Source: Ohtaekwangia koreensis (GTDB taxonomy: Bacteria; Bacteroidota; Bacteroidia; Cytophagales; Cyclobacteriaceae). Taken from it: a DNA stretch of 64,000 nucleotides. The notes beneath the pieces were generated by a model, which worked only from the letters and a program-made list of their open reading frames with translations, had not been told where the DNA came from and searched no databases. Positions 45,873 to 55,700 of the stretch are shown here, in pieces. The stretch lies in assembly GCF_900167975.1 (NCBI RefSeq), contig NZ_FUZU01000001.1, positions 67,001 through 131,000 on the forward strand, read 5' to 3'. The position numbers were made by a program, and so were the translations under genes. Every line of letters begins with the position of its first letter. Position 1 is the stretch's first letter.

Positions 45873-46016
45873 AGTCCGAAAGACAGAAAGTCCCGAAGAC
45901 TGAAAGTAAAGCATCAATATTTTGAACGGTAAAAAAATCGGACAATTCCTAGCTTCCTTTCTTTATGAATTTCTGATTTCGGACTTACCGTCTCCTCCGA
46001 TTTCCGGACTTCCTCA
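45873..46016. repeat. Intergenic GTCCGAAAG-type repeat, copy C, in the gcvP/M28 gap
   Basis: The 306-base gap between gcvP and the M28 gene holds little else. AGTCCGAAAGACAGAAA (45873-45889) faces TTTCTGATTTCGGACT (45970-45985), an imperfect inverted repeat with an 80-base interior, and TTCCGGACTTCC follows at about 46003. Its first arm includes the CGAAAGACAGAAAGTC word shared with copy B. No ORF of note or promoter for the M28 gene was recognised. Confidence 0.55.
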
Positions 46017-46096
46017 AAAACACATCTCCTATAAAATCAATTCTTGAATTCCGAAAATCCTCTACATATTGCTGGGAAAATTCAAACTCATTAATC

Positions 46097-47584
46097 ATGA
46101 AGAAACTTGTTTGCATAGTACTGGCTATTTCAACAGCTGGTAGCTTGCTTGCGCAGGATCCGATCGCTAAAAAATATGGTGATCAGATTACGCCTGCTGA
46201 TTTAAAAGAAAATTTATCCATACTGGCATCCGATGCCATGGAAGGTCGCGAGACCGGAAAGCGTGGCCAGAAAATGGCAGCCGCTTTTGTAAAGGCTAAC
46301 TTCGAAGACTTCGGTCTTGCCGCTCCTGTGGAGGGAAATTATTATCAGCCGGTTGAGCTGTTTACCAGTGTGCCGGGTGATATATATGTAAAGGCAGGTC
46401 AAACAAAATTTTTAAATTTTCAGGATATAGCTTTCTATGGCTCTTCTGATTCTGGAGGAGAAGTATCTGTGCCGGTAGTATTTGCAGGGAAGGGACGCAA
46501 AGAAGATTTCGACCAGGTGAATGTAGAAGGTAAAGCTGTAGTGATACAGCAAGGTGCTGAAGAAAATTTTCGCGGCCCGTTGTCGCTGGCGCGTGAGCGT
46601 AAAGCAAAAGTTGTGTTGATCTATAACACAGATGCAAATGCTTTTAAAGAACTTGTAGGTCAGTTAAAAGAATATTTAGGTGGTGGTGTATTGTCTCTTA
46701 AGAAACCTGAGGCGGCTTCACAAAATGCAGGTGTATTTTTTGTTTCTCAGGATGTAGCCGCTAAAGTGTTGAATACAACCAGTGAAAAACTTACAAAGGC
46801 CGCAAATGAAAATACGCTGAAGAAAGTTAAAGCGGGTTCGGTGTCCTATAAAACTTCTGTGGATGTAAAAGTTCTGAAGAGTGATAATGTACTGGGGTAT
46901 CTGGAAGGAACTGATAAGAAAGATGAACTGGTTGTGATCTCTGCGCACTATGATCACATCGGTAAAATAAACGGTACGGAAGGCGACTTGATCAACAATG
47001 GTGCAGATGATGATGGCTCCGGAACGGTATCAGTTATACAACTGGCAAAGGTATTTGCACAAGCGAAGAAAGAAGGTAAAGGTCCACGCAGAAGTATATT
47101 ATTTCTACTGGTAACCGGTGAGGAAAAAGGTTTGTTGGGATCGGACTACTACACACAGCATCCGGTATTCCCATTGAGTAGTACGGTTGTTGATTTGAAT
47201 ATAGATATGGTGGGAAGAAGAGATCCACAGCATAAGGAAAGTGCTCCGTACGTATATGTTATCGGCTCTGATAAATTATCGACCGAGTTGCATAATCTGA
47301 ACGAGAGCAATAACAAGACATATACGAACCTCATCTTTGATTATACCTATAACGATCAGAACCATCCTGACAGACTATATTATCGTTCTGATCATTGGAA
47401 TTTTGCTAAGAATAATATACCGATTGTATTTTATTTTGATGGTATACATGAAGATTACCACAAGCCAAGCGATGAAGTAAGCAAGATTGAATTCGATCTG
47501 CTCGCCAGGCGAGCGCAGTGTGTTTTCTATACAGCATGGGATGTTGCTAACAGAGAACAACGCATTCAGTCGGATAAAAAGTAA
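46097..47584 (+). CDS. M28 family peptidase with PA-like insert
   Basis: A secreted zinc peptidase of 495 residues with a signal peptide (KKLVCIVLAISTAGSLLAQ). A PA-type insert is at about 110-250. The M28 core carries VVISAHYDHIG, NNGADDDGSGT, LVTGEEKGLLGSDY, LNIDMVGR and a late HEDYHKPSDEV His, the expected two-metal set. It differs from the M28 protein at 34784 in insert and sequence. It probably cleaves N-terminal residues from peptides. It stands alone with a terminator 20 bases after the stop and a repeat-bearing gap upstream. Confidence 0.92.
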   Translation: MKKLVCIVLAISTAGSLLAQDPIAKKYGDQITPADLKENLSILASDAMEGRETGKRGQKMAAAFVKANFEDFGLAAPVEGNYYQPVELFTSVPGDIYVKAGQTKFLNFQDIAFYGSSDSGGEVSVPVVFAGKGRKEDFDQVNVEGKAVVIQQGAEENFRGPLSLARERKAKVVLIYNTDANAFKELVGQLKEYLGGGVLSLKKPEAASQNAGVFFVSQDVAAKVLNTTSEKLTKAANENTLKKVKAGSVSYKTSVDVKVLKSDNVLGYLEGTDKKDELVVISAHYDHIGKINGTEGDLINNGADDDGSGTVSVIQLAKVFAQAKKEGKGPRRSILFLLVTGEEKGLLGSDYYTQHPVFPLSSTVVDLNIDMVGRRDPQHKESAPYVYVIGSDKLSTELHNLNESNNKTYTNLIFDYTYNDQNHPDRLYYRSDHWNFAKNNIPIVFYFDGIHEDYHKPSDEVSKIEFDLLARRAQCVFYTAWDVANREQRIQSDKK

Positions 47585-47606
47585 GGTAGTATATACCGAA
47601 AAAAAT

Positions 47607-47630
47607 GCGGGTGATGAGCCCGCTTTTTTT
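47607..47630 (+). terminator. Intrinsic terminator of the M28 gene
   Basis: GCGGG (47607-47611) and CCCGC (47619-47623) form a short GC stem with a seven-base loop, preceded by AAAAA and followed by TTTTTTT. It begins 22 bases after the stop. Confidence 0.85.
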
Positions 47631-47657
47631 ATTCTATACATTTATACTTATAATCTT

Positions 47658-47665
47658 TATCTTTG
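47658..47665 (+). promoter_or_regulatory. Putative -7 element immediately before the nucleotidyltransferase ATG
   Basis: TATCTTTG is an exact TAnnTTTG match ending three bases before the ATG at 47669, so transcription would begin at or next to the start codon and give a leaderless mRNA. No TTTG -33 box is seen. Confidence 0.45.
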
Positions 47666-47668
47666 AAT

Positions 47669-48247
47669 ATGTCAGTGTCGCAGGCAGAACAGAAGAAAAG
47701 GCTCGACTTGTTTTCGAAGGTGAACAGGCTGGCAGCGTCTTTTCATAATTCGAACGTTAAGCTTGATAAAATGGTACCCATTGACTTAGGTAATGAAGAA
47801 GTAATTGGTTTCTTGAAAAGCCTCGCCGATCATGACGTTAAATATATACTTGTTGGTGGATTTGCAGTGGCATTTCATGGATACGTACGGGCAACTCATG
47901 ATCTCGATCTCTGGATCAAAGATGAGCCCGGTAATATTGAGAATCTAAAGCGAGTGTTAACGATACATGGTGTCGCAGGCTTGGATGCCGTACGATCATT
48001 CGAATTAATTCCCGGGTTCACGGAATTTGCTATAGGCGATTCAGGATTTATAGTGGAGCCTATAAAAAATCTCAAAGCTTTCAGTGCATTTGATTTTGAT
48101 GCGTGTTATGACCGGGCTGACACCGGCTCATTGCTTGACATTACGTTTAAAGTAATACATCCCAAAGATTTACTTCGGGAAAAGCAAGCTACTAATCGCC
48201 CCAAGGATCAGGGAGATATAGAGTACTTGAGAAATTTTTCCGAATAA
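47669..48247 (+). CDS. MNT/AbiEii-like nucleotidyltransferase domain protein
   Basis: 192 residues from the ATG at 47669; a TTG two codons earlier is less likely. The fold is that of minimal nucleotidyltransferases: KYILVGGFAVAFHGYVRATHDLDLWI has the GG strand and an Asp pair typical of the active site, and ELIPGFTEFAIG and HPKDLLREKQATNRPKDQGDIEYL follow. Related proteins occur in toxin-antitoxin and abortive-infection modules, but no partner gene is adjacent here, so it may act alone. The stop is followed by a symmetric hairpin shared with lipA. Confidence 0.78.
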   Translation: MSVSQAEQKKRLDLFSKVNRLAASFHNSNVKLDKMVPIDLGNEEVIGFLKSLADHDVKYILVGGFAVAFHGYVRATHDLDLWIKDEPGNIENLKRVLTIHGVAGLDAVRSFELIPGFTEFAIGDSGFIVEPIKNLKAFSAFDFDACYDRADTGSLLDITFKVIHPKDLLREKQATNRPKDQGDIEYLRNFSE

Positions 48248-48266
48248 AGGATAATGATAATAGAAG

Positions 48267-48298
48267 ATGATATATACTTAGAAGACAGTATATATCAT
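48267..48298. terminator. Symmetric hairpin between converging genes
   Basis: ATGATATATACT (48267-48278) and AGTATATATCAT (48287-48298) are perfect 12-base inverted arms with an eight-base loop. TTTT follows on the plus strand. It separates the nucleotidyltransferase gene from lipA and probably terminates both, although the stem is AT-rich. Confidence 0.7.
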
Positions 48299-48311
48299 TT
48301 TAATTTGAGTG

Positions 48312-49199
48312 CTAATCCAAAGGAACATTAACATGTCGCTCGGCATGATAGCTTGAACGTACTAATGGTCCTGACTCTACATATTTCAATCCGCGTTTCA
48401 ATCCTTCTTCCTTATACATTTCGAACGTATCAGGGTGAATAAACTCCGCTACTTCCAAATGCATTTTGGTAGGCTGTAGATATTGGCCAAGCGTAAGAAT
48501 CATCAATCCGTTAGCGGCAAGATCGTCCATTGCTTTGAATACTTCTTCTTTTGTTTCACCGATGCCAAGCATGATACCAGTCTTGGTACGCATACCGGCT
48601 TCACGAATTCTTTTTATTTGTTCGAGGCTTCGTTCATATTTCGCCTGTGGACGAACCATACGGTATAGTCTGCCCACCGTTTCCATGTTGTGTGACACTA
48701 CTTCCTGCTTGCCTTCTATCATTCGATAGAGCGCGTCCCAGTTTCCTTTTGTATCCGGAATTAATGTTTCGATGGTTGTTTCAGGACTTACTTTTTTAGT
48801 TTCAACAACGGTCTGATACCAGACTTCAGCACCACGATCTTTTAATTCATCACGATTTACAGAAGTGATTACAGCATGTTTCACACCCATCAACTTGATT
48901 GCCTCAGCAACACGCTTGGGTTCATCCATATCATATTCTGTTGGTCGGCCTGTCGCAACCGCGCAGAACGTGCAGCTTCGGGTACAGACATTTCCGAGAA
49001 TCATGAACGTTGCTGTTCCTGCACCCCAACACTCGCCCATGTTAGGACAATTACCACTCTCACAAATTGTGTGAAGTTTATAATTGTCAACCAGCTTACG
49101 CACTTTAGCATACTCTGGTCCAACCGGAAGTTTTACACGTAACCAATCTGGCTTACGCTTGCGGGTCTCTTCCTGCGATATGACGGGTAATTCTATCAT
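48312..49199 (-). CDS. lipA: Lipoyl synthase
   Basis: A radical-SAM enzyme that inserts sulfur into the octanoyl group on lipoyl domains. The 295 residues carry the auxiliary cluster motif C46xxxxC51xxxxxC57 ([12 protein letters not shown]) and the SAM cluster C72xxxC76xxC79 (CTRSCTFC), as in the family. The C-terminal RSSYHAE ligand Ser region ([14 protein letters not shown]) is present. ATG start. It follows gcvH by 77 bases that hold an imperfect inverted repeat. Its product would lipoylate GcvH and the 2-oxoacid dehydrogenases. Confidence 0.96.
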   Translation of the reverse strand: MIELPVISQEETRKRKPDWLRVKLPVGPEYAKVRKLVDNYKLHTICESGNCPNMGECWGAGTATFMILGNVCTRSCTFCAVATGRPTEYDMDEPKRVAEAIKLMGVKHAVITSVNRDELKDRGAEVWYQTVVETKKVSPETTIETLIPDTKGNWDALYRMIEGKQEVVSHNMETVGRLYRMVRPQAKYERSLEQIKRIREAGMRTKTGIMLGIGETKEEVFKAMDDLAANGLMILTLGQYLQPTKMHLEVAEFIHPDTFEMYKEEGLKRGLKYVESGPLVRSSYHAERHVNVPLD

Positions 49200-49207
49200 G
49201 ATGAATA

Positions 49208-49276
49208 GTTAATCGTTATCAGCTATCCATTATCCACATACTAAATGCGTGGATAACTGATAACGTTTAACGGATA
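49208..49276. repeat. Intergenic GTTATCCGTTAA-type repeat, copy 3 (inverted repeat)
   Basis: An imperfect inverted repeat: arm 49208-49228 (GTTAATCGTTATC, then AGCTATCC) and arm 49251-49271 (GGATAACTGATAACG, then TTTAAC) pair in 19 of 21 positions. It lies between gcvH and lipA and would fold in RNA. Related words lie at 1355-1435 and 12133-12152. Confidence 0.6.
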
Positions 49277-49651
49277 TTACTTTCCAATAAGTTCCTTGTA
49301 TTGTGCTGCTGAGAGAAGTTCGTCAGTAGAACCGCTGATTTGTACTTTGATCATCCAGCCATCTCCGTAAGGATCTTCATTTACTTTTTCAGGGCTGCCA
49401 TCCAATATCGGATTCACTTCCAGTACTTTACCTGCAACAGGCATATAAAGATCCGATACCGTTTTAACTGCTTCTACGGTTCCAAAAATATCATGTGCTG
49501 CAACATCCTGACCTACGGTAGCGATATCAACATACACGATATCACCCAGCTCACTTTGTGCAAATTCGGTAATGCCGATTGTTGCTGTGGTGCCTTCGAT
49601 TTTAATCCATTCGTGGTCTTTGGTGTACTTCAGTCCTTCCGGGATGTTCAT
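49277..49651 (-). CDS. gcvH: Glycine cleavage system H protein
   Basis: The lipoyl carrier that shuttles the aminomethyl group between P-, T- and L-proteins. It has 124 residues. The lipoyl lysine is K63 in [16 protein letters not shown], and the flanking [15 protein letters not shown] is the usual N-terminus. A TTTG-N18-TATTTTTG promoter lies 26 bases before the ATG. lipA follows in the same direction and sprA precedes by about 110 bases, the ruvA-sprA-gcvH order seen in Bacteroidota. gcvP is about 3.5 kb away. Confidence 0.96.
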   Translation of the reverse strand: MNIPEGLKYTKDHEWIKIEGTTATIGITEFAQSELGDIVYVDIATVGQDVAAHDIFGTVEAVKTVSDLYMPVAGKVLEVNPILDGSPEKVNEDPYGDGWMIKVQISGSTDELLSAAQYKELIGK

Positions 49652-49676
49652 GAGTTATTACGTTTTTAGGTGCCGG

Positions 49677-49706
49677 CAAAAATAAGCAAAGTTTATAGGT
49701 TCCAAA
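49677..49706 (-). promoter_or_regulatory. Promoter of gcvH
   Basis: In gene sense TTTG (49703-49706) is separated by 18 bases from TATTTTTG (49677-49684), a full Bacteroidota consensus. It predicts a leader of about 22 bases and transcription of gcvH separately from sprA. Confidence 0.75.
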
Positions 49707-49761
49707 ACGTATTCAGGATGCAAGATTCATGCATTGCCGAATCCTGCATCCTGATAAGGTT

Positions 49762-52700
49762 TTATTGCGCGAGGCTGAATCGAACCTGTGCCCCGAACCG
49801 TGTGGTAGCCCTGCGGTATGAGTTGGATACCAACGGCTCGTTGATCGTGCGTTCAAAGTATAACTGAATGTTGAGTTTTTGATTTACAACGTAGCTTACA
49901 TTCGGACGAAGCTGGAAGTTGATGTTACCGTTGGTTACGATGTTCAATTCATCAATTTTCCGCTGGATGGTTTTCGTATTGGCAACGGTAAGGTTCATGC
50001 GGAACGTAACATCATTCTTTAATACAACGGTACGACCCTGCGTTTTGAACGGAAGCCTCATGTTGTTTTTAGTATATCCCAATTCGAATGAGAAATCTTT
50101 ACTGTTTAGTTCAGTTATCTGTGCGTTCGAAATGTTCAAGGAAAGATCACGTTTCGTTTTATACTGGAAGTTAGCAGAGAGTCTTCCCTTCGTACGCATA
50201 TTTATGCCGATCAGCGGTGAGAATTGTTCGGAGATCAACACCTGACTAATTACATATACCGGTACCAGTTTACCTCCCACTGTATTCGGAAAATATCGGG
50301 TGTTATAATCGGTGATCGGACGGTCGAGCGTTAATTTCTCTGTTTCTGAAAACTCAAGTGAGTTGTTATAATTCAATACTGAATAAGACGATTGATATGC
50401 GTGAGAAAGTGTTATAGACTGAAATATATCTTTGAAGGCGCTGAGTTTATTAAGCCCCGCATAATCTATACGCCAGTTTGGTAGTGGTGTTTTTGGGAAA
50501 GGAGATAAACTCATGGTGTTTACATCACTGCCGGTATATGCAGCGATGAATGCAGGAATGAGTACATCCTGCGAAGTTGTATCGTTCTCACTGCCACTTG
50601 CGAAATCCAATCGTCTTTTCATTTCAAGCAGATTGTTTTCGAAATCTTTAAATACAGACGACTCTACATCGCTGTTGCTTGAGTTGAAAGCCGTCTTGAT
50701 GCTGATCGTAGAAATTCTATAGCTACCGCTGCGGTTAGGACTCAGGTCGCCAAAAGATATATCGTTGCCAATCGTAATCGTATCACGGTATATAGATTGG
50801 AACATGCTGGTAACTTCTTTTTTGATATCAAGTTGTATTTTGAAATCGGTAGCTGGTTCAACATTGGCACGGATCGAAATGTTTTCGTTCCTGATCTGAC
50901 TAAAAGGAATTGATAGTTCTCTGTTTGTTGTCAACCATCCGTTGTCAGATGCTTTTTTCCTGATATCAGGATCCTGGCTTCCCAGCACAAAGCCCCAACC
51001 GGGTGCATTCCAGTCTCCGTCCATTCCCATGAATTTTGGTTTCGGAGCAAAGCCCGGAAGTATAGTGCCTTCCGTTAAAGTATAGGTACCATTGATAGAA
51101 CGTACAGACATGAGCATTCTAAAGAAGCCTTTCACAAGACCTGGTATTTCTGCAGGAGCTTTTACCGTATCTGCTTTTGCCTGTGGTCGCGCTTGTTGAG
51201 CACGTTGTGCTGCCGTTAAAGGTTTCTTCGGTGTGTTAAGTTCTTTTAAGAATTTGATCTTATTATATAGTCTGACGAGATCAATCTTTCCGGAGAAATT
51301 CTGATCGCGACTATTCTGAATTGTGTTTTTGAAATCGTACGCGTCATCAAGGTCAACAATGGTCGAGTCCGCTCTATCAGGACGATTTATAGGCCCGGCC
51401 TTCCAGTTGTAATTAACCTGATAACGATAGTCAGCCCCAAGCCAGTCCGTTGCAGGAATCTTATCAAGAGGCAAAGTATAATTCAATGTTATACTCTGAT
51501 CAAAATTTTTCATCCGTCCAAACCGCTTCAGGTTAGTCCACACACTATCTTTCTTTTCCTGAGTATCAAGCTCACCATCCGGTTCATCAATAATTGCATT
51601 GGCCCGCGAGTTATACTCCAGCGATAAGTTTTTCGATAAATTCCAACGCACATTGTATTGACGATCGAAAGTGAAATACTTCATGAAGTTTTCTGGAGAT
51701 GAAATAAAGCCTCCCTGACCATCCGGATTTCTATATACATTTTTCGTGAATGAACGATTCAGATCTGCCCGTACTCCTATACTACTGGGCATCAAACTAA
51801 AGTTGAAGTCCTTGATAAGTTTCAACCACGGTGATGATAATCCTTTAGAGTCTTTGAATGGTTCTATGCCGGTAGCTTTAGGGCTATAGGTATATGCTAT
51901 AGATCCCTTCTGCTGCTTTTGAAGTGCTTCCTGCGTGTTAAAGTTTTTGCGTACGCGATCGCTATAGGAATAACTGAATGCAAAGTTTTCAATATCCCAT
52001 ATATGGGAAGGCGCATCAGGTTTTACTTTAGTCTTCCGCACGTTCACAAAATTTATACTTCGCCCGACTGTCTGGTCGCGCACAATGTTGAGGTAGTTTG
52101 CGCGCTGCTCCTCATTAAAGGACTGCAGCGCAGCGTCCAGTTTTAAGTCAGGGTTGGCAGGATCATATAAAGGCGTTATCGTATTTTTCTCATAACTGAG
52201 GAACATTGGTATCTTGATACCGGTATTACCCGGTAATAGTTTATCTACGTTTACATTCGCAGATATGTCATACCCCGTAGCTTCTTCGCGTGTACGTTCA
52301 AAAATCTTGGAGCTTACACCACCAAATCCAAAACTTGTATGACGAACGGCTCCCGTTATAGTAGCGAAGTCAGCAAGCTTTGCATTGATCGTAGCGTTAG
52401 CAGCCCATCCGGGAGTTCGGTTGAAATCGGTTACGCGCATTTCGTTTGCCCAGATACAGACCGGGAAAGAGCGCTTGTCATCCGATCGTGGATTACGAAC
52501 ACCAATCATGAGTGACTGTACACTTGTTAAATCAGGTCTTCCGAAGATGCGAATCTTATGTCGTCCTACTTCTCTTCCCTGAATCGGATAAAACTGATTC
52601 ATAGAAACATTGTTACGATCGCGATCAGCTTTTAATCTATATAGTTCATCCAGTGCAAGATCGATTTCATTTTCTTCCGGCCATATGGAGCGCTCAAGAT

Positions 52701-55700
52701 CACCCGTGACTGGAGTGGATGTAATTTTGAGAGGAATTTCAATTTCATAAAAGTTTGAATCCAGATCTTTACCGAGACGAAGGAATACACGAAGATTATC
52801 ATCTGTAGCAACTTCACTATGTCCATGGAAATACATTTTGATTCGGCCGTAGTTGAATAAGTCTACAGACATATTCTTATACATAGCACGGGCATCACCA
52901 TCTTTAATATCATCTGCGCAGAGCTGTGAAGATTGTTCGTTGAGTTGACGAGGTACTGAAGATGTAGCATCACGATCACGCACAACTCCCGGAGGAATAA
53001 CATACGGCGGTTTGTTTTCATTTCCTGCACCATTCTCTTCCAGATTCACAACCGATACCATGAAGTCATCTTGTGTTTCTTCATAATCAGGTACAAGTCC
53101 ACCTTCTTGCAGGTTGCTGGTATATCTTCTCCAGCGACTGCCCACCATGCGGAAGTTTGCCATACGCAATACGATAGGATCTTTAAATCCTGTGAGCAAC
53201 ATACGTACATATTTAATAGACTTGAATCCTTCAATGCCACCGTATTGACGCTCGGGTACACGTACCGGAATCCGGAATAAATACCAGGTAACACTTTCAT
53301 CCGAATTGTTATCCTTCGTGGTGATTTCATCAACTATATATTCACGACCTGTTCGCAGTTGGCCTGGTAACAGGTTCATGTCATACTCATAGTATTCTTC
53401 CAGTTCGCTTAGTGTATTGTCAGCGTTCAGATCTTCATTGTCAGGGATTGTAGTAGCAGCTTGTGCAATCAAGTCACTTCCCGAAATGATAGGAGAGTTG
53501 CCATCCAGACCATTGAAGTCTTTATACCGTTGTAGAATTTTTGCGTTCACATTGTCGTACTGTGTATCGAAGTAATACCGGAAGTTATCGGCTGATGGAT
53601 CACTTAAAATTCTCTCACGCTCACCTGCAGGAACACCAGGGCTGTTGATGAAGTTGTCGAACTTGGCAACTTCTTCGGTTGCAGAAAGACCATCCAATCC
53701 TACATCTTGATTAACACGGGAGTTAGGATCGTTGTCGAAAGAATTTGTAAGGTACTGCTGCGAAGTAACATAGCCCCATTGGCTTGGAGTAACAGCCCCC
53801 GCTGCTTTATCTCCGTTAGGCGGTAATCCATTTTCGAAAGCATGTTTACCATCCAGCATGAGATCTTCAGACATACTCCCCAGTTGGAATACGAGTTTAC
53901 CTCCCGTTGCACGCTTCGGAACTCCGGTGCCATCTTCGATTACACCATTATTGGTTTGAATAAATGGATCGAGCATCCAGAACTCTATATATTCAATATT
54001 CGCTTTATCGAAATCTACTTCAGTACGAATGGCTGTCGTTATACCAGCCCAGTTGTTTATAGGATTGTTAAGGAAACCATTTAAGTCTGGATTGTAATTA
54101 TAAGGACCGCGTTCTTTAGGATAGTATGCGAGATCAAAAATCTGCTCATAAAAAATACCTTGATTCAATTGACGGTTAGGGAATATTTCTTTTGGACCAA
54201 CCGCTCTTACATAGTGATTTTTTAAATCGTCTTCAGTGATGTTATCAGGTTTGAATCTTCCACCGGTACGGTAGAACTGATTGTCGACTGAGTACCATGC
54301 AAGCTTGGCGCGTTTGTATCCGGATTCAACACTTTTAAGATCGCCTGTCAATCCATATAGTCCATTGGTAGTCTCTGGTGTAGCTGCAAGCTTCCAACTT
54401 TGAGGGTTCATTAATGTATAGGGCGTTGCGGCATTTTCAAAATCATCTATATAGGCAGTGCCTTCACCATCAATAACATTGGAAGTTCCTGGTATTAACT
54501 GCGCAAATTCCCCTGTGATGTTTACAGTAGATTGCTCTTTCGTTTGAAGAAAAGGAAGTGCATCTACAATCTTGGTGAGCATGCGGCTTTTCTTATTCAC
54601 ATTAAAGTCGAAGCCGTATTGCATATTTCGTGCGGGCTCTGTGCCGATCTGGTTACGACTAATGATAGGCCGCTCGTTATAGTATAAGAAGGTAGAACCT
54701 AAATTTACATCTTCATTTAATTTATAGTCGAGTCGCGTTCCTAACAAGCTTCGCGTTTGAAATGCAAACGGATCGGATTGCTCATACTGTACTTCAATAT
54801 TTTTGCCGGAGCTAAGAATGGCATCGTTCAGTATTGTGACTTTACCAAAGGTATAGTCAACCACATAATCAGTTCCTTCATTCAGAGGTATACCGCCTGC
54901 GAATAATTTTACGGAGCCCTGCGATACACCGAACCCGGGAATAAGAATTTCTTTTGATGAACCTGCGCTATAGGTTCCCATTAAATAGAATTTGTTTTTT
55001 GTGGCAAACAATTCTGCATCTGCCTTGGTCGCGTTATAAAGTGTATCGTACGAGTATTTTTGAATCAGATAATCCTCAGTCGGCTCATTTTTGAAAGATT
55101 TACGAAGTCCGGCTCCGAAGGGCTCCAGGAATGGAAAGATGATAGCCCCCGTCTGCGTATTGATTGTAATGTTTTCTACAAAGTCGAAATTACCATCACG
55201 CCCCGGGTCGTTCACAGGATTGAGTCGATCGAGTCCTAATATTTCAACCAGCTGTTTATCCTTCAGTGTCGAAGAACCATCTTGTAACTGCGGGTTGTTT
55301 ACACCACTTCGTGCATCGCGATACACGATGCGCAATTGAAATCCATCCCGCGAAAGCTGGCTTACATTCAGGTTGTAAATATTTTTCATCATCAGATTCC
55401 AGGTTGGAATGATGCGTCTTGATTGATCGCGAATAGCAATCTTGCGTGGCCTTAACAATTTCAGGAAAATAACTTCTTCATCTTTCCGGTTCGCATAATC
55501 TTCTGTTAACTCCCCGACTGTATAGGGTTTTCCTATATAGGTATATTGATACGCGACCGCCAACACTTCGTCATTCTGAAGTTTACGCGTGAGTGTGATA
55601 TAGCCTAATTGAGGATGGAATGTGAATTCCGTTGAATTAAGTTTTCGGGCTCCGGTTATTTTTTCAAAATCAGTACCGTTGTTGTTATCTCCTGCAAAAT

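Noticed and set aside
45791-45900. Glycine riboswitch upstream of gcvP
   Set aside because: I found no tandem aptamer-like conserved helices, and the region is mostly promoter and repeat; the family is also uncommon in this phylum.
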